The notes under the pieces: model-generated
Seen by the model: only the letters and a program-made list of their open reading frames with translations
The model's database searches: none
Told to the model about the DNA's origin: nothing
Made by a program: the position numbers and the translations under genes
Part shown: in pieces, positions 35,501 to 44,085 of the stretch
How the letters are laid out: each line of letters begins with the position of its first letter
How positions within the stretch are numbered: the first letter of the stretch is position 1
Origin: Janibacter sp. HTCC2649
GTDB taxonomy: Bacteria; Actinomycetota; Actinomycetes; Actinomycetales; Dermatophilaceae
Direction: 5' to 3'
Length of the DNA stretch: 64,000 bases
Assembly: GCF_000152705.1 (NCBI RefSeq)
Contig: NZ_CH672413.1
Coordinates: 1,215,978-1,279,977 of the forward strand

Positions 35501-37962
35501 GACGCCCTCACCAACAGGGCAACGGGCAGGTCGGAGAGGAGGTCAGCCAAGGATGCGCTGCCAGAGAACGCGCCAGTTCCGCTGTCGGACAGCAGGTTTC
35601 GCCATTCACCCTCTGGCAGGGACAGGGTGGCATCGCCCCAGCCGCCCGAGGCAGCAAGCCGGTCGGCTTCTCGTGTGATGACGGCGACCACGTTCGAGCC
35701 CGACGCATCACCGCGAGCGAGTGCCAGGGCGTGGTCCGTGGAGCCGGCGAGACCTGAGTAGGTCGCGTCCTCGCCGACGAACGAGTCAGCATTCTCGAGC
35801 CGGAGCCGGAGGGCCGCCGCGGTGACGAGCAGCTTCTCGTCGTCGAGGTCCCGCGGTCGCTCCCCTGCATCAAGTCGTGCCAGACGAGCAACTCGGTCGG
35901 GATAGTCGACAGCACCCCGGTTGTCGGGGTCCACGAGGGTGAGCACCTGCAGCTCGGCCCCCTGGTAGACGTCCGGCACCCCGACGGTGACGAGCTGGAG
36001 CAGCTTCTGTGCGAGGACGTTGGCCCGCACCGATGCAGTGTGCGCCGACAGCCAGGTCTCGACGTGCGTGGCAACGGCCGGGTCCGCGACGACGGAGCAT
36101 GCGAAGCTCACGACTGCGGCCTCGTAGTTGGCATCACCGTCAACCCACGCCGTGTGATCCTTGGCCTCCCGGATCGCCTTGAGGACATAGCCCTCGATGC
36201 GGTCCGGTGTGATGGGCCAGGTGCCGAGGACGGTCTGCCAGACAAGGTACTCCGTCGCAGGATCGAGCTCCGAGCCACGCTGTGCCGCAGTGAGATTCGA
36301 CGCCTCGTGGACCCACGCCGACCACTCGACCGCACTCTCGGCAATCGTCATGAGACGAGCCCGGACGTCCTCGGAGCGCTTGGTGTCGTGCGTCGTGAGG
36401 GTCGTCATCGTCGTCGGCCAGGTGACCTGCTGCTGGCCGGCGAACGCATGGAACTCCTCGGCGCCGATGGACAGGTGAGACGGATGACCACCGACCTCGT
36501 TGGCCCCGGTCATCCGCGACCACCGATAGAACGCCGTGTCTTCGATGCCCTTGGCCATGACCGGACCACACGTCTGCTGGAACCGCACCATGAAGTCATT
36601 CACGATCGAGGAGTCGCCGCCAGCAGGCACCTCCCCGCGAGCCAGGGCGAGGACCTGGTCGAGGTCGCCATGCACCGCAGGTTGAAGTCGCGCCCGCGCC
36701 CGCTCGCCAGCGGCGTCGAGGACGGCGAGCTGTTCAGGGTCCTGCACTCCATCGGGCACCAGGTAGGCACGGTAGCGATCCATCGACACGAGGACGGCCT
36801 CGAGGGCGCTCCGCATCCCGACTGGATCACGTTCAGGGACAACCGCTTCGACGAGGCGCATGAGCCGGTTGACCTCAGCAGCCTGAACCGTTTCGACGAC
36901 GAGCTGCTTGGACTCGAGCACGACGTCGTCGAGGGACGTGCGGCCCGCCGGCGAGTGCTCGGACCAGAGACGGTCCAGTTCCGCGTCCCCCGCCCCAGAG
37001 GTCAGCACCTGCTGCACGCGCAGCATCGTGTCGTAGCCCGTGGTCCCGGCGCACCGCCACGACTGCGGCAGCTGCTCCTCGCCCTCGAGAATCTTCTCGG
37101 CGACGACCCACGCGCCATCGGTGGCGTCGGCGAGCCGGGCGAGATAGCTCCCCGGGTCGGCCAAGCCGTCGGGGTGGTCGATCCGGAAACCGTCGATCGA
37201 CCCGTCGCGGAACAGGGTCAACAACAGTTCGTGGGTGGCGTCGAACACGGCTGGGTCCTCGACCCGCACGGCCTTGAGCGAGGTCACGTCGAAGAAGCGG
37301 CGATAGTTCAGCTCGGCCGCACCATCACGCCAGTCAGTGAGCCGATAGTGCTGTGCTGCAACCAGATCGGCGAGGTCCAGGTGCTCGGTTCCGGGGGCCA
37401 CGGGGTACTCGTGGTCGTAGTAGCGCAGCACGGTCTCGTCCTCGTTCGCCCCGCCATCCGACGCCACGGTCAACGCCCCTGCCGCCAGGACCGCTTCGAG
37501 CGGCTCACCCAGCACGGGCATGAGGATCCGCCCGTCGTGGACGTCCCAGTCGACGTCGAACCAGTTCGCCGTCGCCGACTCCCGACCGCCCCGCAAGAAC
37601 GTCCACAACGCGGCGTTGAGGTACGCCGCGTCCGGCACAGTCATGTGGTTGGGGACGACGTCGACGATGATCCCGAGCCCCTCGCGGTGTGCTGCCGCGA
37701 CCAGCCGGTCGAACGCCTCTCGTCCACCCGCCTCCGCGTTCAACGAGGAATGGTCGACGACGTCATAGCCGTGCGTCGAGCCCGGCGCCGGTTGCAGGAT
37801 CGGAGACAGATAGAGGTGCGAGACACCCAACGACGCGATGTGTGCCGCCTGCTCGGCTGCCGCGTCGAACCCGAACCCACCGTGGATCTGGAGTCGGTAG
37901 GTGGAGGTCGGCACAGCGCGACGGGAGTCGCGCACGACAACGGGGGCGGACGGCATACGCAT
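35497..37962 (-). CDS. treY: Malto-oligosyltrehalose synthase
   Basis: 821 residues. VPTSTYRLQIHGGFGFDAA at the start, IVDVVPNHM, GFRIDHPDGLADP with the nucleophile Asp and VVAEKILEGEEQLP with the acid/base Glu are TreY landmarks. It isomerises the terminal alpha-1,4 bond of maltodextrin to the alpha,alpha-1,1 bond of trehalose. Start ATG 37962 shares one base with the treX stop (TGATG); an ATG six bases later is the alternative. Confidence 0.95.
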   Translation of the reverse strand: MRMPSAPVVVRDSRRAVPTSTYRLQIHGGFGFDAAAEQAAHIASLGVSHLYLSPILQPAPGSTHGYDVVDHSSLNAEAGGREAFDRLVAAAHREGLGIIVDVVPNHMTVPDAAYLNAALWTFLRGGRESATANWFDVDWDVHDGRILMPVLGEPLEAVLAAGALTVASDGGANEDETVLRYYDHEYPVAPGTEHLDLADLVAAQHYRLTDWRDGAAELNYRRFFDVTSLKAVRVEDPAVFDATHELLLTLFRDGSIDGFRIDHPDGLADPGSYLARLADATDGAWVVAEKILEGEEQLPQSWRCAGTTGYDTMLRVQQVLTSGAGDAELDRLWSEHSPAGRTSLDDVVLESKQLVVETVQAAEVNRLMRLVEAVVPERDPVGMRSALEAVLVSMDRYRAYLVPDGVQDPEQLAVLDAAGERARARLQPAVHGDLDQVLALARGEVPAGGDSSIVNDFMVRFQQTCGPVMAKGIEDTAFYRWSRMTGANEVGGHPSHLSIGAEEFHAFAGQQQVTWPTTMTTLTTHDTKRSEDVRARLMTIAESAVEWSAWVHEASNLTAAQRGSELDPATEYLVWQTVLGTWPITPDRIEGYVLKAIREAKDHTAWVDGDANYEAAVVSFACSVVADPAVATHVETWLSAHTASVRANVLAQKLLQLVTVGVPDVYQGAELQVLTLVDPDNRGAVDYPDRVARLARLDAGERPRDLDDEKLLVTAAALRLRLENADSFVGEDATYSGLAGSTDHALALARGDASGSNVVAVITREADRLAASGGWGDATLSLPEGEWRNLLSDSGTGAFSGSASLADLLSDLPVALLVRAS

Positions 37963-40142
37963 CAGGCCTGGCGCTCGGAGGTGGCCGCTCCGACCGTGTG
38001 GATGACCTTCTCGCGCGGGGCGCGAAGGACCACGACGGCGCGGGATCCAACGACGACCTGCGAGCCGGCCTCGTGCCAGCCCGGATCGACCACATCAGCG
38101 CACGTGTCGATCTCGGTGACCCAGCGCTCGCCCCACTCGGTCGCGGGGATGGTGAAGGACGCCTGTTCGTCGTCGGCGTTGAAGAAGACGAGGAAGTCGT
38201 CGTCGGTGATGATCTGACCGCGCGTGTCGGGTTCGTGGATGGCACCACCGTTGAGCCACATCGCGACCTGCAGGGTGTCGCCGTCCCAGCCGAACTCGTC
38301 CATGGGCTCACCCGAGGGCTGCAACCAGTAGATGTCGCCCAACGTCGACTGCCCGCCATGGTCGGCCGATCCGGCGAAGAAGCGCCGGCGGCGGAAGACC
38401 GGGTGGGTTTGCCGGAGCTTGACGACGGCCTTGGTGAACTCCAGCAGCTGGAGCTGGTCGTCGTCGAGCTCCCAGTCGACCCACGCGGTCTCGTTGTCCT
38501 GGCAGTAGACGTTGTTGTTGCCGCCCTGGGTGCGCCCGATCTCGTCGCCGTGGCTGATCATCGGCACTCCCTGGGAGAGCAGCAGCGTGGTGGTGAAGTT
38601 GCGCAGCTGACGCAGTCGGAGCGCTCGGATCTCGGGGTCGTCGGTGGGACCCTCGACGCCGTGGTTCCACGAGCGGTTGTGGCCCTCGCCGTCGTTGCCG
38701 TCCTCGCCGTTGGCCTCGTTGTGCTTCTCGTCGTAGGACACGACGTCGCGCAGCGTGAACCCGTCGTGGGCGGTGATGAAGTTGATCGACGCGATCGGCT
38801 TGCGGCCGCTGTGCTCATAGAGGTCGCTCGACCCGGTGATGCGAGAAGCGAACTCTCCCAACGTTGCTGGCACACCGCGCCAGAAGTCGCGGACCGTGTC
38901 GCGGTACTTGCCGTTCCACTCCGTCCACAGCGGCGGGAAGTTGCCGACCTGGTAGCCGCCGTCGCCGACGTCCCACGGCTCGGCGATGAGCTTCACCTGG
39001 GAGATCACCGGGTCCTGCTGGATGATGTCGAAGAAGGCCGAGAGCTTGTCCACCTCGTGGAACTGGCGGGCCAGGGTCGCTGCGAGGTCGAAGCGGAAGC
39101 CGTCGACGTGCATCTCGGTGACCCAGTAGCGCAGCGAATCCATGATCAGCTGGAGGACGTGCGGGCTGCGCATGAGCAGGCTGTTGCCGGTCCCGGTGGT
39201 GTCGTAATAGTGCTGCTTGTCGGAGTCGACCAGCCGGTAGTAGCTCGCGTTGTCGATCCCCCGGAAGCAGATCGTCGGGCCGAACTCGTTGCCCTCGGCC
39301 GTGTGGTTGTAGACCACGTCGAGGATGACCTCGATGTCGACCTCGTGGAGAGCCTTGACCATCGCCTTGAACTCGGTGACCTGCTGGCCCTGCTGCCCCT
39401 GCGCGTAGGAGTTGTGCGGCGCGAGGAACCCGATCGTGTTGTAGCCCCAGTAGTTCGTCAGACCCTTGGCCTGGAGCGAGGTGTCCTGGACGAACTGGTG
39501 CACGGGCATGAGCTCGATGGCGTTGATGCCGAGCGACTTGAGGTGGTCGGTGATGACCGGGTGACCGATCGCGGCATACGTCCCACGGATCTCCTCGGGC
39601 AGGTCCGGGTGCGTCATCGTGAGGCCCTTGACGTGCGCCTCGTAGATGACGGTGTCGTGGTACTCGTGGCGCGGCGGACGGTCGTGGCCCCAGTCGAAGT
39701 AGGGGTTGATGACGACGCTGAGCATCGTCTTGCCGAGGGAGTCCTCGGTGTTGCGCGTCGCGGGCTCCATGAAGTCGTACGAGAAGATCGCCTGGTCGTC
39801 CGAGACCTGCCCCTCGATCGCCTTGGCGTAGGGGTCGAGCAGCAGCTTGCTCGGGTCGCACCGGTGCCCGGCCTCGGGCTCGTAGGGCCCGTGCACCCGG
39901 TAGCCGTAGCGCTGCCCCGGTTGAAGGCTCGGGAGGTAGCAGTGCCAGACGAAGTGGTCGACCTCCGGCACCTCGATGCGCGTCTCCACCCCCTCGTCGT
40001 CGATCAGGCACAGCTCGACGCGCTCGGCGATTTCGCTGAAGAGGGCGAAGTTCACCCCACTGCCGTCGTACGTTGCACCCAGGGGGTATGCCGTTCCGGG
40101 CCAGATCTCCATGGCCACCTTCCGCGTTGCGTCTTCTGTCAT
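37962..40142 (-). CDS. treX: Glycogen debranching enzyme
   Basis: 726 residues, also known as GlgX. EIWPGTAYPLGATYDGSGVNFALFSE (carbohydrate-binding N-terminal domain), DVVYNHTAEGNE, GFRFDLAATLAR with the nucleophile Asp, KLIAEPWDVGDGGYQVGNFP with the acid/base Glu, and FITAHDGFTLRD. It cleaves alpha-1,6 branches of glycogen to supply linear maltodextrins to TreY and TreZ. First gene of the operon, divergent from a fabG-like gene. Confidence 0.95.
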   Translation of the reverse strand: MTEDATRKVAMEIWPGTAYPLGATYDGSGVNFALFSEIAERVELCLIDDEGVETRIEVPEVDHFVWHCYLPSLQPGQRYGYRVHGPYEPEAGHRCDPSKLLLDPYAKAIEGQVSDDQAIFSYDFMEPATRNTEDSLGKTMLSVVINPYFDWGHDRPPRHEYHDTVIYEAHVKGLTMTHPDLPEEIRGTYAAIGHPVITDHLKSLGINAIELMPVHQFVQDTSLQAKGLTNYWGYNTIGFLAPHNSYAQGQQGQQVTEFKAMVKALHEVDIEVILDVVYNHTAEGNEFGPTICFRGIDNASYYRLVDSDKQHYYDTTGTGNSLLMRSPHVLQLIMDSLRYWVTEMHVDGFRFDLAATLARQFHEVDKLSAFFDIIQQDPVISQVKLIAEPWDVGDGGYQVGNFPPLWTEWNGKYRDTVRDFWRGVPATLGEFASRITGSSDLYEHSGRKPIASINFITAHDGFTLRDVVSYDEKHNEANGEDGNDGEGHNRSWNHGVEGPTDDPEIRALRLRQLRNFTTTLLLSQGVPMISHGDEIGRTQGGNNNVYCQDNETAWVDWELDDDQLQLLEFTKAVVKLRQTHPVFRRRRFFAGSADHGGQSTLGDIYWLQPSGEPMDEFGWDGDTLQVAMWLNGGAIHEPDTRGQIITDDDFLVFFNADDEQASFTIPATEWGERWVTEIDTCADVVDPGWHEAGSQVVVGSRAVVVLRAPREKVIHTVGAATSERQA

Positions 40143-40264
40143 GACTCCTCACACAGGACAACGGCGGCCCACGTGGCGCGAGCGGCAGCAGTCCGAGGAC
40201 GCCGCTGGGTAGGGTTCGCGCAGTGATCCAACCTACCGAACTCCACGACCCCCGGAGGACCACC

Positions 40265-41020
40265 GTGAGCAACACCCGCACCGCCGTCGTCACCGGAGCC
40301 GCCCGCGGGATCGGCGCCGCGACCGCGCACCGCCTCGCCAAGGACGGATATGCCGTCGCCGTGGTCGACCTCGACGAGGCCGCCTGTGAGGTGGTGGCCG
40401 CGTCCATCCGCGAGGCCGGAGGGTCGGCACTGGGCGTGGGCATCGACGTGACCGACGGCGAGCAGGTCGCCGCCGGAGTGGCCCGCATCGCGGACGAGCT
40501 CGGCGCACCGGTCGTCCTCGTCAACAACGCCGGCATCATCCGCGACAACCTGCTCTTCAAGATGACCGAGTCCGACTGGGACTCCGTCATCAACGTCCAC
40601 CTGCGTGGGGCGTTCCTCATGGCGAAGGCCTGCCAGGCCCACATGACCGCCGAGAAGTTCGGGCGCATCGTCAACCTCTCGTCGTCCTCCGCCCAGGGCA
40701 ACCGGGGCCAAGCCAACTACTCCGCGGCCAAGGCTGGGCTCCAGGGCTTCACCAAGACCCTCGCCATCGAGCTGGGCAAGTTCGGCGTCACGGCCAACGC
40801 CGTCGCGCCCGGCTTCATCCAGACCGACATGACGGCCGCCACGGCCGAGCGCATGGGCGTCTCGTTCGAGGACTTCCTCGCGCACGCCGCCTCGCAGACC
40901 CCGGTGCAGCGGGTCGGGCAGCCCGAGGACATCGCGGCGACGATCTCGTTCCTGTGCTCCGAGGAGGCCGGCTTCGTGTCCGGTCAGGTCATCTACGTGG
41001 CTGGTGGACCCCTCGACTGA
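40265..41020 (+). CDS. fabG: 3-oxoacyl-ACP reductase / SDR-family oxidoreductase
   Basis: 251 residues from a GTG at 40265 preceded by GGAGG at 40254-40258. Rossmann motif TGAARGIG, NNAG, catalytic Ser in NLSSSSAQGNRGQANYSAAKAG (Tyr and Lys of YxxxK) and the closing GQVIYVAGGP are FabG-type. It reduces 3-ketoacyl groups with NAD(P)H; a role in core fatty-acid synthesis is not assured because no other fab genes lie nearby. It overlaps the acyltransferase gene by 17 bases. Confidence 0.85.
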   Translation: MSNTRTAVVTGAARGIGAATAHRLAKDGYAVAVVDLDEAACEVVAASIREAGGSALGVGIDVTDGEQVAAGVARIADELGAPVVLVNNAGIIRDNLLFKMTESDWDSVINVHLRGAFLMAKACQAHMTAEKFGRIVNLSSSSAQGNRGQANYSAAKAGLQGFTKTLAIELGKFGVTANAVAPGFIQTDMTAATAERMGVSFEDFLAHAASQTPVQRVGQPEDIAATISFLCSEEAGFVSGQVIYVAGGPLD

Positions 41021-42071
41021 CGCGGCGCCCCAGGCCCAGCTCCGCGAGCGCGACGACACTGGACGGGACCGATCGCTCGACGTCGCCAAGGGCCTCGCGA
41101 TCACGGCCATCGTCGTGTCGCACGTCCTGCGGGGCCTCGCTGCGGGTGACGACCTGCCGCGCACGTCCGCGGCGTTCCTCGAGATGGACGACGGGCTCTA
41201 CTCGTGGCACGTCGCCGTGTTCGCGCTGGTGGCCGGGGTGTTCCTGCGCCCGAGTGTGGAGAAGCGTGGGCGGCTCGCCTACCTGCGGCCGCGGGTCGTC
41301 CTCTTCGCCTACCTCTACGTCGTCTGGACCGTGATCCAGGCGGGGATCCAGTTCCTCACCGGCGCCGCGAAGAACGGCACCGAGGACGTCGACGGGTTCT
41401 TCACCGCGTTTCCCGTCGCCTACGGGCAGCTCTGGTGGCTCGGGTTCATGGTCATGGCGACCCTCGCGGGAACGCTCGTGCGTCCTTGGCTCACCCGTGC
41501 GCGAGCGCTGGCGTCGACCCTCACGGTCCTTGCCGTCTCCCTCGTCGCATGGGGGTGGACGGGACCGTGGCTCTTCGAGGAGGGCGTGGCCCTGCTCATC
41601 TTCTTCTGGGTGGGAGTGCTCGCCGGTCGGATGGGCCTGTCCCGCCTCACGACATCGAGCTGGACTCCGTGGGTCGCCGGGGTGGGCGTGGCCGTGGGTG
41701 TTGGGCTGCTCGTCCTCACCGACCCCATGCCGCCCAGCTCGTGGATCGGACCGCGGACCGCCAGTGCCGTCGCTCTCGGTGTCGTGACGTCGGGCGCACT
41801 GTGTGCGGGTGCCCTCGGCCTCTCGGGCCTGTTGTCGCGCACCCCTCTCGTCCGACCCTTGAGCCTGCTCGGTGAGCGTTCGCTCGAGATCTTCCTGGGA
41901 CACCTCGTGGCCCTCACCGTTGCCCGCTCGGTCCTGGGTCAGCTCGGTGTGGAGAGCATGGTCACGCAGATCGCTGTGGGCATCGCCGCCGGACTCTCAC
42001 TGCCCCTCGGCCTCTGGTGGCTGGGTCGTCGCATCGGATTCCCGTGGCTGTTCGCGAGCCCCTGGAAGTGA
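41004..42071 (+). CDS. Membrane acyltransferase (acyltransferase-3 type)
   Basis: 355 residues with about ten hydrophobic segments. The opening RDRSLDVAKGLAITAIVVSHVLRG has the R-x-x-x-D and conserved His of the acyltransferase-3 superfamily, and SLLGERSLEIFLGHL near the end is typical. It would transfer an acyl group to an envelope sugar or similar acceptor. The GTG lies inside fabG, so the two are translationally linked. Exact substrate unknown. Confidence 0.8.
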   Translation: MDPSTDAAPQAQLRERDDTGRDRSLDVAKGLAITAIVVSHVLRGLAAGDDLPRTSAAFLEMDDGLYSWHVAVFALVAGVFLRPSVEKRGRLAYLRPRVVLFAYLYVVWTVIQAGIQFLTGAAKNGTEDVDGFFTAFPVAYGQLWWLGFMVMATLAGTLVRPWLTRARALASTLTVLAVSLVAWGWTGPWLFEEGVALLIFFWVGVLAGRMGLSRLTTSSWTPWVAGVGVAVGVGLLVLTDPMPPSSWIGPRTASAVALGVVTSGALCAGALGLSGLLSRTPLVRPLSLLGERSLEIFLGHLVALTVARSVLGQLGVESMVTQIAVGIAAGLSLPLGLWWLGRRIGFPWLFASPWK

Positions 42072-42087
42072 CCCCTTCCGAAAGTAC

Positions 42088-42117
42088 TTGACCACTTGGT
42101 TAATTATCCGTTAGGTT
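42088..42117 (+). promoter_or_regulatory. Sigma-70-like promoter for a leaderless ArsR transcript
   Basis: TTGACC at 42088-42093 and TAGGTT at 42112-42117 are separated by 18 bases in an AT-rich patch that stands out from its surroundings. The GTG start of the ArsR gene lies six bases after the -10, so the mRNA would begin at or next to the start codon (leaderless), a common arrangement in actinobacteria. GTTAA (42099) and TTAAC (42116) form an imperfect inverted repeat over the -10 and could be the repressor site. Confidence 0.6.
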
Positions 42118-42123
42118 AACAAC

Positions 42124-42480
42124 GTGATCGACGCCCTCAGCACCACGTTCGCGGCCCTGGCCGACCCGACGAGACGGGCCATCCTGGCTCGCCTCTCCTC
42201 GGGAGACGCCACGGTCGGTGAGCTCGCTGAGCCGTTCGCCATGTCACTGCCGGCAATCTCGAAGCACCTCACGGTCCTCGAGCGCGCCGGTCTCATCACC
42301 AAGAGCCGAGATGGGCAGCGGCGCCACTGCCGCATCTCGGTCGCCCCACTCAAGGACGCGACGTCGTGGCTCGAGCTCTACCGCCAGCACTGGGAAGAGC
42401 AGTTCGACAACCTCGGCAGCTACCTCGCCACCATCCAGCAGCCCTCCGACGAGGGCACCACTCGAAGGACATCCGAATGA
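42124..42480 (+). CDS. ArsR-family winged-helix repressor
   Basis: 118 residues: FAALADPTRRAILARLSSGDATVGELAEPFAMSLPAISKHLTVLERAGLI is the ArsR DNA-binding domain. No metal-binding Cys pair in the ELCVC position is visible, so it is of the non-metal subclass that is usually paired with an SRPBCC protein, as here. Its stop overlaps the next start by four bases. No ribosome-binding site is visible before the GTG, consistent with leaderless translation. Confidence 0.9.
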   Translation: MIDALSTTFAALADPTRRAILARLSSGDATVGELAEPFAMSLPAISKHLTVLERAGLITKSRDGQRRHCRISVAPLKDATSWLELYRQHWEEQFDNLGSYLATIQQPSDEGTTRRTSE

Positions 42481-42998
42481 GCAGCACTGAGTCCGTTCAG
42501 CAGGCCACGGCCGCCCACGAGCGCGCCACCATCACCACCGAGGGATCGGAGATGGTCATCACCCGCACCTTCCCCGCACCTGCGGACCTCGTCTTCGAGG
42601 CCATGACCAACCCCGAGCACATTCGCAAGTGGTGGGGAGCCGGCCACGGCACCATGACCGTCTGCGAGGTGGACCTTCGTGAAGGCGGGGCCTGGCACTT
42701 CGCCCAGACCGCCGGATCCAGCGGCGACGAGGTCTCGTTCTCCGGCCACTACACGACCATCGACCGCCCGGGCCACCTCGTGCACACGGAGCGCTTCGAC
42801 AACATCGACAGCCCCTACTCCCTCATCGACACGACCTACACCGAAGAGGCAGGGAAGACGACACTGCGGGCAACCATCACCTACGACTCCCCCGAGACGG
42901 TCCAGATGGTCCTCGACTCCGGCATGGAGTCCGGGATGCAGAGCTCCTACGACGCCATCGACGACGTGGTGCTCGCGCTGGCCGGCGAAGCCGCCTAG
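42477..42998 (+). CDS. SRPBCC / AHSA1-type protein
   Basis: 173 residues. MVITRTFPAPADLVFEAMTNPEHIRKWWG and the closing GMESGMQSSYDAIDDVVLALA are those of activator-of-Hsp90-like START/Bet v1 domain proteins. They bind hydrophobic small molecules; the ArsR partner is thought to regulate the pair. A 62-bp palindrome begins ten bases after the stop codon. Confidence 0.9.
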   Translation: MSSTESVQQATAAHERATITTEGSEMVITRTFPAPADLVFEAMTNPEHIRKWWGAGHGTMTVCEVDLREGGAWHFAQTAGSSGDEVSFSGHYTTIDRPGHLVHTERFDNIDSPYSLIDTTYTEEAGKTTLRATITYDSPETVQMVLDSGMESGMQSSYDAIDDVVLALAGEAA

Positions 42999-43007
42999 GC
43001 AGAGCGA

Positions 43008-43069
43008 GTCGAGAGGAGAGAACACGCCGTATGCCGGCCGGCATACGCAGCGTGTTCTCTCCTCTCGAC
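43008..43069. repeat. 62-bp palindrome, copy 1
   Basis: A perfect 20-base arm GTCGAGAGGAGAGAACACGC (43008-43027) pairs with 43050-43069. Between them lies a second perfect palindrome of 20 bases, CGTATGCCGGCCGGCATACG, plus CA. The whole folds into a long hairpin. The inner part joins one GTATGCC and one GGCATAC, the heptamer overrepresented across the window. A near-identical copy lies at 43923-43984, on the other side of a broken gene. Confidence 0.95.
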
Positions 43070-43123
43070 CGGGCCTGTGGATGACGCCACGGCCAGTTTC
43101 CCGATTTTGGCCATCCTCGGTGG

Positions 43124-43913
43124 ATGCAGGTGTCACCCCTCCCCGAGGAAGTCGCGGCCGGACCGTTCAGCACGGCCCGGGCCCGCGAGCTCGGCGTGGG
43201 GGCGCCACGCCTGCGTCGACGTGATCTCGAGCATCCGACGCGGGGCGCCCATGTCCTCAGCATGCCGAACACCCTCAGCGCGCGCCGCGGCACACGCGGT
43301 GGGTATGCCGTCCGATCGGGCCTATTCGCACGTCACCTCTGCCGTGCTGCAGTCCCTGCCGCTTCCCAGTTTCCTCGAGGAGGAGGCCGCGACCGGACCG
43401 CTCCACGTGATCGCACGAACGAGCGACGGGCGGGTGGTACGCAAGGGCTGTGTGGGACACCGAGGCCTCGAACTCCGCTCGACCATCGACGTCGACGGCG
43501 TGCGAGCCGTGGGCCCAGCCGATACCTGGGTGGATCTTGGCGAATTGCGCCGAGGGCGACTGACGCTCGACGACCTCGTCGTGGTCGGAGATGCTGTGGT
43601 CGCCCGCATCGATCACGAGTCAGGGGTCGAGGTGCCGTCCGGATCACACACCTCATCTGGAACGCGCGCTCTCCTCCAAGCCCTTCACGCACGCGTGCGA
43701 CCGCGCGGCAAGGTGCTGTTGAGTCAGGCCCTGGAACTCATTCGCCCCAGGGTCCGCTCGCCCATGGAGAGCCGGGCCAGGCTGATGTTCGTGCACGCGG
43801 GCGTGCGTGAGTTGTTCGCCGAGGACGTCTACCGACGACCGCGCCGAGTCGGGACCATGGAGGCGGTGGCCCTGATGCTCGGGCTCGACCCCTCAACCCT
43901 GATGATCACCTGA
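43124..43913 (+). pseudogene. Frameshifted and truncated AbiEi-antitoxin-like gene
   Basis: The N-terminal part (from ATG 43124; LPEEVAAGPFSTARARELGVGAPRLRRRDLEHPTRG) is in one frame, and from about 43290 the homology continues in another (MPSDRAYSHVTSAVLQSLPLPS, then VGPADTWVDLGE and LTLDDLVVVGDAVV), so a single-base shift lies between about 43255 and 43300. The pattern fits proteins with an AbiEi-like winged-helix start and a C-terminal DUF559-type nuclease (family knowledge). The C-terminus stops after SPMESRARLMFVHAGVRELF, so the nuclease part is missing. It is bracketed exactly by two 62-bp palindromes. Confidence 0.75.
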
Positions 43914-43922
43914 CCCACAGCA

Positions 43923-43984
43923 GTCGAGAGGAGAGAACGCGCCGTATGCCGGCCGGCATACGCAGCGTGTTCTCTCCTCTCGAC
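43923..43984. repeat. 62-bp palindrome, copy 2
   Basis: Identical to copy 1 except for one base in the left arm (AACGCGC in place of AACACGC), which leaves a G-T wobble in the stem. It begins ten bases after the stop codon of the broken gene, the same offset as copy 1 from the stop of the SRPBCC gene. The two copies start 915 bases apart. Confidence 0.95.
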
Positions 43985-44085
43985 TGGCGGGGCGCCAGGT
44001 CAGAGGCCGAACTCATGCCGGCCCTTCGTCACCTCCGCCACGGCCGAGGACTCATCCTTCGCCCTCAACCTGCGCTGCGCTTTCC

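Noticed and set aside
36040-40226. Very long open frames (over 700 codons) antisense to treY and treX
   Set aside because: High GC makes the antisense frame open; the products are Arg/Asp/Val-rich without recognisable domains, while the opposite strand encodes full-length treY and treX.
43077-43290. Alternative intact reading of the AbiEi-like gene from GTG 43077
   Set aside because: The first 70 codons of that frame are not protein-like, whereas the expected N-terminus is present in another frame from 43124, so a frameshift is the better explanation.
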